The translations under genes were made by a program, and so were the position numbers. Shown here in pieces: positions 17,911 to 26,876 of a stretch of DNA of 64,000 nucleotides. Location of the stretch: contig CAJHAA010000002.1 in the NCBI GenBank assembly GCA_904846265.1, positions 310,001 through 374,000 of the forward strand, read 5' to 3'. This DNA is from Psychrobacter immobilis (lineage in GTDB: Bacteria > Pseudomonadota > Gammaproteobacteria > Pseudomonadales > Moraxellaceae). The notes beneath the pieces were generated by a model. That model did no database searches and was not told where the DNA came from. It saw only the letters and a list, made by a program, of their open reading frames with translations. Position 1 is the first letter of the stretch. Every line of letters begins with the position of its first letter.

Positions 17911-19944
17911 ATGAGTGAACAGACCCCAGCAGACAATAAAAATGTTGATGATATTAATGTTAATAAAGACACTGCTAATGACAGTGCCGCTAATGAAAGC
18001 AGCCCTGAATTAAAAAAACATACCTTTGAGGCGGAAGTGGCGCAACTGCTGCATCTAGTCACCCATTCGCTTTACTCTAATTCTGATATCTTTGTGCGTG
18101 AGCTGGTTTCAAACGCCTCTGATGCCTGTGATAAATTGCGCTTTGAAGCGACCAATGATGACAGCCTTTATGAAGACGATGGCGAGCTAAAAATTCGCAT
18201 TGCTGTCGACGAAGACGCCAAAACCATCACCTTTACCGATAATGGTATTGGCATGAATGAAGCCGATGCCATCGAAAACTTGGGTACAATTGCTAAGTCC
18301 GGTACTAAAGCATTTTTAGACAAGCTGTCTGAATCACAGAAGCAAGATGGTCAATTAATCGGACAGTTTGGGGTTGGCTTCTATTCAGGTTTTATCGTTG
18401 CCGATACGATTAGCGTCGAATCACGTAAAGCGGGTGAGCCTGCGGATCAAGGCGTGCGCTGGGTATCAGACGGTACAGGTAGCTTTACCGTTGAGCCTAT
18501 CACGAAAGAAACTCGTGGCACCGCCATTACTTTGCATTTAAAAGAGCAATATAGTGAGGGTGAAGACAGCTATTTAGACCGTGGCAAAATTAAGCAGTTG
18601 GTTAATAAATACTCAGACCATATCAGCTTACCGATTCAGATGCGTAAAGAAGTTTGGCAAGAAGATGTCAAAGAGAATGAGAACGACGACGCACCTGCTA
18701 GTGGCGAGATGGTATTGACCGATGAATGGGAAACTATCAACAAAGCCAGCGCGCTATGGACACGTACGGCATCTGAGATTGAAGATGAAGAGTATATCGA
18801 TTTTTATAAAAATATCACCTATGACATGGACGCGCCACTAGCATGGACGCATAACCGTGTCGAAGGTCGCGTTCAGTATACGCAGTTATTGTATATCCCT
18901 AAAAAAGCCCCTGTAGATTTGTACACTCGTGAGCAGCAGCATGGTCTAAAGCTATACGTGAAGCGCGTCTTTATTATGGATGAAGCTGAGCAATTATTGC
19001 CAATGTACCTGCGTTTCGTCAAAGGGGTCATTGATTCAGCCGACTTGCCATTGAACGTCAGCCGCGAGCTATTACAAGAGTCGCGTGATGTGAAGTCTAT
19101 CCGCGATGGTAACGCGCGTCGTATTTTGACGTTGCTGGCCAGTCTAGCCAACAGTGAAGACAGTGATAAGCAAGAAAAATTCGCGCAGTTCTACGCTGAA
19201 TTTGGTGATGTTATCAAAGAAGGTGTTGGTGAAGACATGGGCAATCAAGAACGTATTGCCAAATTGCTGCGTTATGCAACCAGTACTCAGGATAGTGTGA
19301 CGACCAGCTTTGAAGACTATAAAGCGCGTATGAAAGAGGGTCAAAAAGCCATTTATTATTTAACGGCTGATAATCTAGCGGCTGCTAAAAATAGCCCACA
19401 GTTAGAGCTGTTTAAAAAGAAAGGTATCGAAGTTGTTTTGATGACCAGCCGTGTTGATGAATGGGCGATGAACTTCTTGACCTCATTTGATGAGACACCG
19501 CTACAAAACATCGCTAAAGGCGCGGTTGATTTGGGCGACTTGCAAGACGAAGCTGAAAAGGCGGAAGCTGAAAAAGCGCAAGAAACCATGAAGCCAGTCG
19601 TTGATAAACTTAAAGCAGCGTTAGGCGAACGTGCCAAAGACGTGAAAGTATCGACGCGTTTGGTTGATAGTCCTGCCTGCTTGGTCGTTGGGGAAGGTGA
19701 GCTATCACCACAAATGATTCAGATGCTTAAACAAATGGGTCAAGATGTGCCAGAAAGCAAGCCAACGTTAGAGGTCAACCCTGATCATCCATTGATTAAA
19801 AAGTTAGAGACTAGCGAGCAATCTGACGTCGATTTTGATAAATTGGCGCAAGTAATTTTTGACCAAGCATTGTTAGCAGATGGCGGTCAGTTAGATGATC
19901 CAGCCGCTTATCTAAAACGTGTGAATGAGCTTTTGATGAGATAG
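17911..19944 (+). CDS. htpG: Molecular chaperone HtpG (Hsp90)
   Basis: 677 residues, longer than E. coli HtpG because of a ~35-residue acidic, Asn/Asp-rich N-terminal extension. The GHKL ATPase domain follows: [46 protein letters not shown] and [11 protein letters not shown]. The middle domain has the catalytic-loop Arg in [10 protein letters not shown], and a C-terminal dimerisation domain completes it. It is an ATP-dependent cytosolic chaperone. The start has AGGAG 7 nt upstream and a strong terminator follows. The extension appears to be real, since the Shine-Dalgarno sits before it. Confidence 0.95.
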   Translation: MSEQTPADNKNVDDINVNKDTANDSAANESSPELKKHTFEAEVAQLLHLVTHSLYSNSDIFVRELVSNASDACDKLRFEATNDDSLYEDDGELKIRIAVDEDAKTITFTDNGIGMNEADAIENLGTIAKSGTKAFLDKLSESQKQDGQLIGQFGVGFYSGFIVADTISVESRKAGEPADQGVRWVSDGTGSFTVEPITKETRGTAITLHLKEQYSEGEDSYLDRGKIKQLVNKYSDHISLPIQMRKEVWQEDVKENENDDAPASGEMVLTDEWETINKASALWTRTASEIEDEEYIDFYKNITYDMDAPLAWTHNRVEGRVQYTQLLYIPKKAPVDLYTREQQHGLKLYVKRVFIMDEAEQLLPMYLRFVKGVIDSADLPLNVSRELLQESRDVKSIRDGNARRILTLLASLANSEDSDKQEKFAQFYAEFGDVIKEGVGEDMGNQERIAKLLRYATSTQDSVTTSFEDYKARMKEGQKAIYYLTADNLAAAKNSPQLELFKKKGIEVVLMTSRVDEWAMNFLTSFDETPLQNIAKGAVDLGDLQDEAEKAEAEKAQETMKPVVDKLKAALGERAKDVKVSTRLVDSPACLVVGEGELSPQMIQMLKQMGQDVPESKPTLEVNPDHPLIKKLETSEQSDVDFDKLAQVIFDQALLADGGQLDDPAAYLKRVNELLMR

Positions 19945-20289
19945 TAGTGAGTCTTTGATACAGTCATTATTGAGAAAAAAGGAGGTCTTGGATTCAAGAC
20001 CTCCTTTTTTATATGTTCTTAGCCAAATTTAAGCGAATTTTACAAATCAGCCTTATCCTCTTGACCGACAATCCGTTACAATCGCGTTATATTAGCGAGC
20101 TAAACTGTTTAGTCATATTTTTAGTCTTTGCTATTCGTCTCTTAAAATCATCTCATTGTGAATTGCATGTAATCTTGATGTCCATATGCTATATAAAAAA
20201 TGTGAATTAATGACATTTCGTAGGTAGCTGCACACCAAAAATCATCATCAACTCACTTTCTTTTCTCGACTGGCTAGAGGTTTAAGTCT
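19945..20289. other. Intergenic region between htpG and the C13 protease gene
   Basis: 345 bp with the htpG terminator at the left. The rest is A+T-rich and presumably holds the promoter of the protease gene. A 65-codon open frame starting at 20013 overlaps the terminator's end and has no Shine-Dalgarno, so I do not count it as a gene. Confidence 0.5.
19975..20010 (+). terminator. Strong intrinsic terminator of htpG
   Basis: A-rich GGAGGTCTTG, 4-nt loop, CAAGACCTCC, then a T6 run. The stem is 10 bp of GC-rich pairs extended by A-T pairs. It lies ~30 bp after the htpG stop. Confidence 0.92.
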
Positions 20290-21771
20290 TTGTCACTTGC
20301 GTCGTTAAAAACCGTATCGCTTCAGCGTTTTTCGCTCAATTTCGCTGCCAATATTATTGCAACCTTGTGGATGCTAGTAGGGTCGACGCGCGCGTTTTCT
20401 TGGGTAAAACCGACCTTTATTCAATTTGCCGTATTTGCACTATTGGCACTCGGTAGTAATGTACTGTTTTCTTGGTTAGCCGCGGAAAATGGCAGTATCT
20501 TTAATGAGCAAGGGTTGGTCAGCTACTTGATTTGGCCGATGATAATTTTATTGGGCGGTATCATTTTGGCACGGCGTTCTGGCAATCAAACGTTGGTGTT
20601 TGTGCCCGTGGTATTGTGGCTAGTGGCTGATACCTTATCTGCACTATTACAAAGTTTGGTTCAGTTTTTGGGCAGTTATGGTTGGTTACCAGATTGGAGC
20701 TATTCACTTTTACCCATACTGTTTTTGGTGCTGTTTTTATGGCAGACCTTGGCGTTATTATGGATTTTTTCTCGTCGTCTACGCATACCGTGGTGGGAGC
20801 GGGTCATTGTATTGGTAGGTGCAGTCGCACTGTTGACGATTTGGCAGCGTAATGTCGCGGATCAGCCTATATTTAAGCAGATTCCTGTAGAGCCTGTTTT
20901 AGCAGAAGCAGCATTATACGAGCAGCCTCGTTTGTTACAGCAAGCATTAAATAGTATCGATCCCAGCACTTCGGGCAAGACCGACTGGTATTTTATGGGT
21001 GTGGCAGGATTCTCTGGTCAAGATGTTTTTCGCTCTGAGATTCATAAAGTGCGTGAGCTGTTCGATGTGCGTTTTGGCACTAGTGGACATTCACTCTCGT
21101 TGATCAACAATACCTATAGTTGGCTTGATGAGCCAATCGCTACCAAAACCAGCATTCTGCGTGGACTAAAGAAAATTGGTCAGCAGATGAATGCCGATGA
21201 AGATGTGTTATTCCTAACCTTGTCTTCACACGGCAACGAAAATATCATTCAATTAGCAAATCCACCATTAGCAATGGAGAATCTAGACGCCGCATGGTTA
21301 CGGGAGGCGCTAGACGCTTCAGGTATTCGCTGGCGGGTGATTGTGGTATCTGCTTGCTATTCAGGCTCATTTATCGATGAATTGGCCTCTCCAACCACGG
21401 TAGTGATTACTGCATCAGCCGCTGACAAAGCATCGTTTGGCTGCACCAACACAGCTGAGATGACCTATTTTGGGCAAGCGTTTTTTGCTGAAAGCCTACG
21501 TGGCAATACCAGTTTTGAATCTGCCTTTAAAGATGCCCGTTTGCGTGTGAATGAGCGTGAAAGTGCGATGGGTTTTGAACCATCAGAGCCGCAGATGGTG
21601 ATTGGTAGTCTGATGGAGACTGCTTTGCCAGCGTTCGAACAAGTATTGTTTGATAAAACCCGACCACCAGTTGCCAGCATTATTAATGACAGTGATTCTA
21701 TCGCCATTAATATCGTAGAGGATAGTGCCTCTGGTCAGCCAGTGGCTAATACTGCGATCACTGCCAATTAA
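20290..21771 (+). CDS. Membrane-anchored C13 (legumain/caspase-like) family peptidase
   Basis: 493 residues starting at a TTG with AGAGG 8 nt upstream; the first ATG is ~80 bp downstream, inside the first hydrophobic segment. Residues ~15-185 contain five or six membrane helices. A soluble part from ~210 follows, beginning a C13-like fold (DWYFMGVAGFSGQDVF). It carries the catalytic pair of clan CD: His in FLTLSSHGNEN and Cys in VIVVSACYSGSFID, followed by TASAADKASFGC. Such bacterial proteins are predicted cysteine peptidases tethered to the inner membrane; substrates are unknown. There is no partner gene in an operon. Confidence 0.85.
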   Translation: MSLASLKTVSLQRFSLNFAANIIATLWMLVGSTRAFSWVKPTFIQFAVFALLALGSNVLFSWLAAENGSIFNEQGLVSYLIWPMIILLGGIILARRSGNQTLVFVPVVLWLVADTLSALLQSLVQFLGSYGWLPDWSYSLLPILFLVLFLWQTLALLWIFSRRLRIPWWERVIVLVGAVALLTIWQRNVADQPIFKQIPVEPVLAEAALYEQPRLLQQALNSIDPSTSGKTDWYFMGVAGFSGQDVFRSEIHKVRELFDVRFGTSGHSLSLINNTYSWLDEPIATKTSILRGLKKIGQQMNADEDVLFLTLSSHGNENIIQLANPPLAMENLDAAWLREALDASGIRWRVIVVSACYSGSFIDELASPTTVVITASAADKASFGCTNTAEMTYFGQAFFAESLRGNTSFESAFKDARLRVNERESAMGFEPSEPQMVIGSLMETALPAFEQVLFDKTRPPVASIINDSDSIAINIVEDSASGQPVANTAITAN

Positions 21772-21833
21772 CAACTAACAGTAAACCCAAAACCCACAAC
21801 CCAAAAATTACGATGAGCCGTATTAAGCTCGTT

Positions 21834-21900
21834 CAGTCTAGAATCTGTAATACTGACACTCGCTTTCCTTACTACTTTAATTCTTGTGAATGGTATAATG
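21834..21900 (+). repeat. ~67-bp dispersed repeat, copy A, with an extended -10 element
   Basis: It matches 45323-45389 in the same orientation without gaps: by hand count 44 of the last 54 positions are identical, and the preceding 13 positions are partly alike. It ends with TGGTATAAT (21891-21899), a perfect extended -10 promoter sequence, 100 bp before fghA. It may be the fghA promoter or the outward promoter of a decayed mobile element. Confidence 0.7.
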
Positions 21901-21999
21901 ATTGAGTACTAAGTGAGTTTGGAGAAGTACTAGTATTACTTTACCAATGCTTTTTATAAGTCATCGTGTACTTTACTTTGGATAAAAAGGATGTCGCTT

Positions 22000-22890
22000 A
22001 TGAACAACTCTTATAAACACAGTTTATCTACCAACTCAAAAATCACGCAGATCAGCGTCAACCGCTGTTTCGATGGTGAGCAGCATTACTATAGCCATCA
22101 ATCATCATCGACCAAAACACCGATGACCTTTAGCATTTATCTGCCAGATGAAGCGCTTGCTGGTCGCCGTTGTCCTGCGATTCTATATTTATCAGGTCTC
22201 ACTTGCAATGCTGATAATGTCACCCACAAAGCGCATTTTCAGCAAAAATGCAGCGAGCTTGGCATGATATTTATCGCGCCTGATACATCACCTCGAAGTA
22301 GTGATGACAGCGATGTGCCAAACGACGACCGCTATTTTGTCGGTCAGGGTGCCAGCTATTACGTCGATGCGACGCAAGCACCTTGGTCAGAGCATTTTAA
22401 TATGCAAAGCTACATCGTTGATGAGTTATATGACTTGTTACGCTCAGAATTTCCTATTGACAGTATTGGCGTGACAGGGCATTCGATGGGCGGTCACGGA
22501 GCATTACTATTGGGCTTTAAGTTTCCAGGCAAGTTTGTGAGTGTCTCAGCTTTATCGCCTGTGTGCGCGGCCAGTGAGTCGGCATGGGGGCAAGCTGCTT
22601 ATACAGAATACTTCGGCGATGATAAATCACGATGGGCGCAGGCAGATGCTGCGCAGATGATTGAAAAATCGGGGCAGCAGTATGCAAGTATCTTGGTGGA
22701 TCAAGGCGCGGCTGATAATTTTTTAGCAGAGGGTCAACTGCAAACCACCCAATTACAACGCGCTTGTGACAAAGCCAATCAGCCCTTAACCTTGCGTTAT
22801 CAGGCAGGTCACGATCATAGCTACTATTTTATTCAAACGGTGATTAACGATCATATTGAACATCACTGGCGTATGGCGCAAATGAGCTAA
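22000..22890 (+). CDS. fghA: S-formylglutathione hydrolase
   Basis: 296 residues, alpha/beta hydrolase of the esterase D family. The nucleophile elbow is GHSMGGHGALLL (Ser in G-H-S-M-G-G), with the Asp in LVDQGAADNF and the His in AGHDHSYYFI. The N-terminal PAILYLSGLTCNADNVTHKAHFQ is characteristic of FrmB/FghA/EstD. It hydrolyses S-formylglutathione to formate and glutathione in formaldehyde detoxification. The start at 22000 has AAGGA 8 nt upstream; the ATG at 21991 overlaps that site. The usual partner, glutathione-dependent formaldehyde dehydrogenase, is not adjacent. Confidence 0.92.
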   Translation: MNNSYKHSLSTNSKITQISVNRCFDGEQHYYSHQSSSTKTPMTFSIYLPDEALAGRRCPAILYLSGLTCNADNVTHKAHFQQKCSELGMIFIAPDTSPRSSDDSDVPNDDRYFVGQGASYYVDATQAPWSEHFNMQSYIVDELYDLLRSEFPIDSIGVTGHSMGGHGALLLGFKFPGKFVSVSALSPVCAASESAWGQAAYTEYFGDDKSRWAQADAAQMIEKSGQQYASILVDQGAADNFLAEGQLQTTQLQRACDKANQPLTLRYQAGHDHSYYFIQTVINDHIEHHWRMAQMS

Positions 22891-22965
22891 GTCCAGTATT
22901 AGAATGATGATCTGATCGATAAATTGACAGACAGTTACGCTGATTATTTAGTCAAGCGTACTTAT

Positions 22966-22995
22966 TGATATAAAATAGATTAATGTAAAATAGAA
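22966..22995. repeat. 15-bp imperfect direct repeat
   Basis: TGATATAAAATAGAT (22966-22980) followed directly by TAATGTAAAATAGAA (22981-22995), 31 bp before the DUF2805 gene start. Each copy contains a TAAAAT that resembles a -10 box. Confidence 0.6.
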
Positions 22996-23026
22996 GTTGG
23001 TTAAGCATCTTTAAAGGTAAGGTTTT

Positions 23027-23479
23027 ATGGCAAATAATCTGACAGCATTAGTAGTCGATGGTTTGGCTTGTAAGCAGCAAACCGTTCAGTCATCGCTTGC
23101 GACCATGCAAGCAGATATGACCGCGGCTCTAAAAAATAATCAGCATGCTGATATTAGTACTGAATCAAATGACAGACAGACACGTTCAGATGAGCTTATC
23201 GCAACTGTAGTCAATGAGTCGGGTGATAAAGTGCTAGATGACGCGCAAGTCTCACGAGTAATAGAAATGGCGTGGGAGGACAGAACACCGTTTGCGGCGA
23301 TAGAGCATAGCTATGGTCTCAATGAAGCAGGCGTGATTAAGCTGATGCGCCAAACGCTAAAGCCGTCATCTTTTCGCTTATGGCGTCAGCGTGTCAGTAA
23401 TCGCGCGACCAAACATCAAGCTAAGCGAGGCTTCGAGGTCGGTCGTGCTTATTGCAAAACCCAGTATAAGCAGCGCTAG
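23027..23479 (+). CDS. TIGR03643/DUF2805 family protein
   Basis: 150 residues. The first ~70 are low-conservation and polar. The C-terminal ~80 residues match the family: VSRVIEMAWEDRTPFAAIEH, GLNEAGVIKLMRQTLKPSSFRLWRQRVSNRATKH, which looks like a small helix-turn-helix-like basic domain. The function of the family is unknown; nucleic-acid binding is only a guess from the basic C-terminus. AAAGGTAAGG lies shortly before the ATG. Confidence 0.85.
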   Translation: MANNLTALVVDGLACKQQTVQSSLATMQADMTAALKNNQHADISTESNDRQTRSDELIATVVNESGDKVLDDAQVSRVIEMAWEDRTPFAAIEHSYGLNEAGVIKLMRQTLKPSSFRLWRQRVSNRATKHQAKRGFEVGRAYCKTQYKQR

Positions 23480-23589
23480 TGGTTTGAGTTCTTAATATTA
23501 TTGCTTTAAAGGCTCAGTTTTTTAAGCCAGTCCTTAGTTTCTTTTTATTTTATTCGTATTTTATTTCAACAGAATCAGGTAGCTTAACT

Positions 23590-24282
23590 ATGATTATTCC
23601 TTCTAAACCTTATCTTATCGCTCCATCAATACTCTCAGCTGATTTTGCACGTCTAGGTGAAGAAGTTGAAAGGGTGTTGGAATCAGGTGCTGATGTGATT
23701 CATTTTGATGTAATGGATAACCATTATGTACCCAATCTCACCTTTGGTAGTATGATTTGTAAGGCGCTGCGTGATTATGGGATTGATGCACCAATCGATG
23801 TGCATTTGATGGTCTCACCAGTTGACGGCATGATTGAGCAGTTTTTGGAAGCAGGTGCGAGTGTTATCACTTTTCATCCAGAAGCCAGTGGGCATATTGA
23901 TCGCTCTTTACAGCTGATCAAAGATGGCGGTGCTGAATGTGGTTTAGTATTGAATCCCGCAACGCCATTACATTATTTAGACTATGTGATGGACAAGGTA
24001 GATCAAATTTTATTGATGAGCGTCAACCCAGGTTTTGGCGGTCAGTCATTTATTGAAGGGACGTTAGAAAAAGTGCGCCAAGTCCGTCAGCGCATCATCA
24101 CCAGTGGTCGTGATATCAGATTAGAAGTAGATGGCGGTATCAAAGCCAGTAATATCCGAGCCATTGCCGAAGCGGGTGCTGATATGTTTGTGGCAGGGTC
24201 GGCGATCTTTAGCCAAGATGACTATAAAGTGGCTATTGATGCTATGCGTGCTGAGCTGGCTTTGGCTAATGGTAACGAATAA
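23590..24282 (+). CDS. rpe: Ribulose-phosphate 3-epimerase
   Basis: 230 residues, a TIM barrel. It interconverts ribulose 5-phosphate and xylulose 5-phosphate in the pentose phosphate pathway. Signatures: [35 protein letters not shown] (metal and catalytic Asp/His), [20 protein letters not shown] and LEVDGGI with the second catalytic Asp. The last strand and phosphate site [12 protein letters not shown] are intact. It follows the DUF2805 gene by 110 bp. Confidence 0.96.
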   Translation: MIIPSKPYLIAPSILSADFARLGEEVERVLESGADVIHFDVMDNHYVPNLTFGSMICKALRDYGIDAPIDVHLMVSPVDGMIEQFLEAGASVITFHPEASGHIDRSLQLIKDGGAECGLVLNPATPLHYLDYVMDKVDQILLMSVNPGFGGQSFIEGTLEKVRQVRQRIITSGRDIRLEVDGGIKASNIRAIAEAGADMFVAGSAIFSQDDYKVAIDAMRAELALANGNE

Positions 24283-24402
24283 CCTCAGTCTTATGTGATT
24301 GGTAAATACGTTGATCAGTCATTTTCGTCATAAAAGAATAGTAGCAAAATGTGCTGTATAACGGATAACGATGCATAACGGCAAGTTACGTAAAGGTGAA
24401 AT

Positions 24403-24780
24403 ATGGACACAAAAAACTCAATCAATTCGTCAGAATCACCTGAGTCAGAGCAAAGCACTGAGCAGCCAATTCAGAATGAGACACAGCAACGCAGCTTGGT
24501 GCCAAAGGGTATTACTATTGGCTTGGCTGTATTTGCCTTGGTTCTAAGTCTGGCGGGTTACGGCTTTCGCCTAATGGTCGGTGATGATACTGGTGAAGTA
24601 TTACGTCATGCTGCGGTCATTGTGCCTGCATTTATGTTGGGCATTCCCCTGTTTTTTTGGCTAGGTTCGAAGATACTTAACAAAGTTAAAGGCATGCATA
24701 TAGAGAGCTGGAATGCCATTAGCTTGGGTTATTTAACCTCTTGTATATCGATGCTTTGGTTAATGGGTACTTACAGTTAG
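24403..24780 (+). CDS. Hypothetical membrane protein, three predicted helices
   Basis: 125 residues. A polar Ser/Glu/Gln-rich N-terminus (~1-32) is followed by hydrophobic segments at ~36-57, ~69-88 and ~104-122. AAAGGTGAAAT precedes the ATG, a good ribosome site. No family is recognised. It lies after rpe and before another small membrane gene on the same strand. Confidence 0.65.
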   Translation: MDTKNSINSSESPESEQSTEQPIQNETQQRSLVPKGITIGLAVFALVLSLAGYGFRLMVGDDTGEVLRHAAVIVPAFMLGIPLFFWLGSKILNKVKGMHIESWNAISLGYLTSCISMLWLMGTYS

Positions 24781-24900
24781 AGTCTTATGAGCAGAGATAA
24801 AGCTGTTTGGTAAAGAGTGCACTGCAGTATTTATGATAGGCTGTTTTTACACAATTTTTAATTATTAAGTCACGCGCTACAAGCGTGACTGGAATTTTAC

Positions 24901-25212
24901 ATGAGAATCATACCGACCAAGATTGCCAATATCATCTATCCAAAAGATCTACCCAATGGCTTATTCACCAGCTTAATTATCGCCTGTTTGCTGCTAGGGC
25001 TAGCATCATTGCGTAACGGTACTGATTTACAAGGTTGGCTCAATGTCATCGAAAACTGGCTGCTTATGCTGTTGATATTTCCGACCGCCACCGCCACTGT
25101 AGCCTTACCGTTTAAATATCGAGATCCGACATTAGAGTTAAAGCTCATGTATTATCTCGGTATGTTTGTTGCCTTCTTATTTACTGTGGCAAAATTACGC
25201 TACTGGCGCTAA
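24901..25212 (+). CDS. Hypothetical small membrane protein
   Basis: 103 residues with three hydrophobic segments at ~20-36, ~50-70 and ~83-97, a lysine in the last helix and a basic end (KLRYWR). I do not recognise a family. It has no strong Shine-Dalgarno. Codon use is like that of its neighbours. Confidence 0.55.
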   Translation: MRIIPTKIANIIYPKDLPNGLFTSLIIACLLLGLASLRNGTDLQGWLNVIENWLLMLLIFPTATATVALPFKYRDPTLELKLMYYLGMFVAFLFTVAKLRYWR

Positions 25213-25397
25213 TACTATCAGTGATAGCACACCCAAAAAGCCTATATGTATAAGACTTATGTGACAAGCCTTGAATTTCAAGACCAAAGCGTCCATTGTA
25301 TGACTAAGATAGTTTTACCCGTATTACTGTAAAACAATAATGTTGCGACGCGCGATTTTTCTTGCAAGTATTAGACGGGACAATGAGGAACCAATTC

Positions 25398-25709
25398 ATG
25401 CCATACGATATCGATAATGATATAGAAGTAGATAACGAAAGTACGGATCAATTTGCAGGATTTGCCAAAGAGACTACCCTTGAGTTGGTAGAGGCAGAAG
25501 ATGGTCGCTTATTGTTACGTGACGCGGAACAAGACGAAGCGCCGCTGATGACCATTGATTTTTCTGAAAAGCTTAAAGAGCTGCTCGGTAGTGACACCCA
25601 AGCGATAGGTCAGCATATGATTCATGCCGCGATTCAGGTCATTATGCAAAAGCAGATGAGCCAATGGCATGCGCATGTTTATGACAAAGAGCCGACGCAC
25701 TATAGTTAG
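25398..25709 (+). CDS. Conserved hypothetical acidic protein
   Basis: 103 residues from ATG 25398, which has GAGGA ~9 nt upstream; a TTG at 25362 would add 12 residues. The protein is acidic: residues 1-50 are mostly Asp and Glu, and a C-terminal helical part (MIHAAIQVIMQKQMSQWHAHVY) follows. No membrane segment or known motif. A strong bidirectional terminator lies 65 bp after it. Function unknown. Confidence 0.65.
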   Translation: MPYDIDNDIEVDNESTDQFAGFAKETTLELVEAEDGRLLLRDAEQDEAPLMTIDFSEKLKELLGSDTQAIGQHMIHAAIQVIMQKQMSQWHAHVYDKEPTHYS

Positions 25710-25774
25710 TGATGAGTTGCTGTTAAGCTGGCTAGTAGTCAATTAAAATAATCATCATGAAAAGTAGCAAGCAT

Positions 25775-25809
25775 AAAAAAGGGTATATCAATTGATATAC
25801 CCTTTTTTT
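25775..25809. terminator. Bidirectional terminator between convergent genes
   Basis: A6 GGGTATATCAATTGATATACCC T7, a perfect palindrome with A-run and T-run. It serves the acidic-protein gene on the plus strand and rpmG on the minus strand. Confidence 0.93.
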
Positions 25810-25865
25810 CAAATAACTTATTTATAGAAAGTATTTATGAAAATATATTCTATAAATTATAGCAA

Positions 25866-26021
25866 TTATTTGATTTTAGCTTCTTTAAACATCACGTGCT
25901 GGCGAATTTTTGGATCGAATTTCTTCATTTCCATTTTGCCAGGCATAGTGCGTTTGTTTTTAGTAGTGGTGTAGTAATACCCAGTACCAGCTGTTGATAC
26001 TAATTTAATTTTATCTCTCAT
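25866..26021 (-). CDS. rpmG: 50S ribosomal protein L33
   Basis: 51 residues: begins [22 protein letters not shown], then [21 protein letters not shown], the normal L33 signature, and ends EAKIK. It lacks the Cys-x-x-Cys zinc pairs of C+ L33 forms, so it is the zinc-free type. AGGAAAGC lies before the ATG. It follows rpmB on the minus strand by 133 bp, the usual rpmBG arrangement, and ends at the bidirectional terminator. Confidence 0.96.
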   Translation of the reverse strand: MRDKIKLVSTAGTGYYYTTTKNKRTMPGKMEMKKFDPKIRQHVMFKEAKIK

Positions 26022-26082
26022 GATAGCTTTCCTGTAAATGAGGGGTCTTCAAACGATAGGTACGGATCTGAAATATTAAGTA

Positions 26083-26099
26083 GCTACATAAGATGTAGC
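26083..26099 (-). other. Hairpin in the rpmB-rpmG spacer
   Basis: GCTACAT/ATGTAGC with a 3-nt loop, between the two ribosomal protein genes. No T-run follows. It may be a processing or stabilising stem in the rpmBG mRNA. Confidence 0.4.
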
Positions 26100-26154
26100 A
26101 GAAAAGCAGCTTAAACGACGAAAATTATCGAGATATTAAGCTGCCAGTCTTAAC

Positions 26155-26391
26155 TTATACTTTTTGACCTTGTGCGCGCATATCTGCTAACACTTTATCG
26201 ATACCAAGTTTGTCAATAGTGCGCATACCTTTGGTAGACACACGTAGACGTACAAAACGATTTTCAGACTCTACCCAAAAACGATGGTTATGAAGGTTTG
26301 GTAGAAAGCGACGACGGGTTTTGTTGTTTGCGTGCGAAACATTATTACCCACCATAGGGCGCTTTCCAGTCACTTGGCAAACTCGAGACAT
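26155..26391 (-). CDS. rpmB: 50S ribosomal protein L28
   Basis: 78 residues: [56 protein letters not shown]. Normal length and signature of L28. It is the first gene of rpmBG on the minus strand, with AGGAG before the ATG. A perfect hairpin lies ~20 bp upstream of the start. Confidence 0.97.
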   Translation of the reverse strand: MSRVCQVTGKRPMVGNNVSHANNKTRRRFLPNLHNHRFWVESENRFVRLRVSTKGMRTIDKLGIDKVLADMRAQGQKV

Positions 26392-26876
26392 GGCGAACTC
26401 CTAATCTATGAGGTATGAGTTTTTCTCATACCAGTCTGGGCAAGTTGCACGTTTTTGCGGCATGGACACAGCAAGCGGCAGCTTTGCACCAAACAAAACT
26501 ATATGAATGTTGAGTTGATATTGCTGTTATCTAAAGGCAAATAACAAGCGTACCAATTCAGAAAATTTTAAAGCCGACATTTATACCATAAAAGTGATGA
26601 ATACTCAAATATTTTTATGATTATTGTCGATCTAAAGGATGGCTATTATACCCTGAAATTCACTGGCTATGTTGTTGATTATTTAATAGTAAAAATTAAT
26701 TTTTAGTTGTAAGTTATGACAAAAGTCAGTAAAGTTGCTGTTATATATTTAATACAATCTGTTAATACAACGGGTATTAATGTAAATCTATGTATCATTA
26801 CCAATCTATTATGATTCTGTGTAATGATTTTTGTTTATTTGCTCGAATAAATTACTGCTGACGCGGAGTCCAAAAC
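26392..26876. other. Divergent intergenic region between rpmB and the Ig-like lipoprotein gene
   Basis: 485 bp without a gene. The left end carries the rpmB leader hairpin. The right ~250 bp are strongly A+T-rich with direct and inverted TTAATA words, and presumably hold the lipoprotein promoter. No small RNA or open frame could be supported. Confidence 0.5.
26412..26432 (-). promoter_or_regulatory. Hairpin in the rpmB 5' leader
   Basis: GGTATGAG (26412-26419) and CTCATACC (26425-26432) form a perfect 8-bp stem with a T5/A5 loop, ~20 nt before the rpmB start in the mRNA direction. It could be an autoregulatory protein-binding stem or only a stabilising 5' structure. Confidence 0.4.

Noticed and set aside
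20013..20210. 65-codon open frame after htpG
   Set aside because: It starts at the end of the htpG terminator, has no Shine-Dalgarno and an unremarkable sequence.
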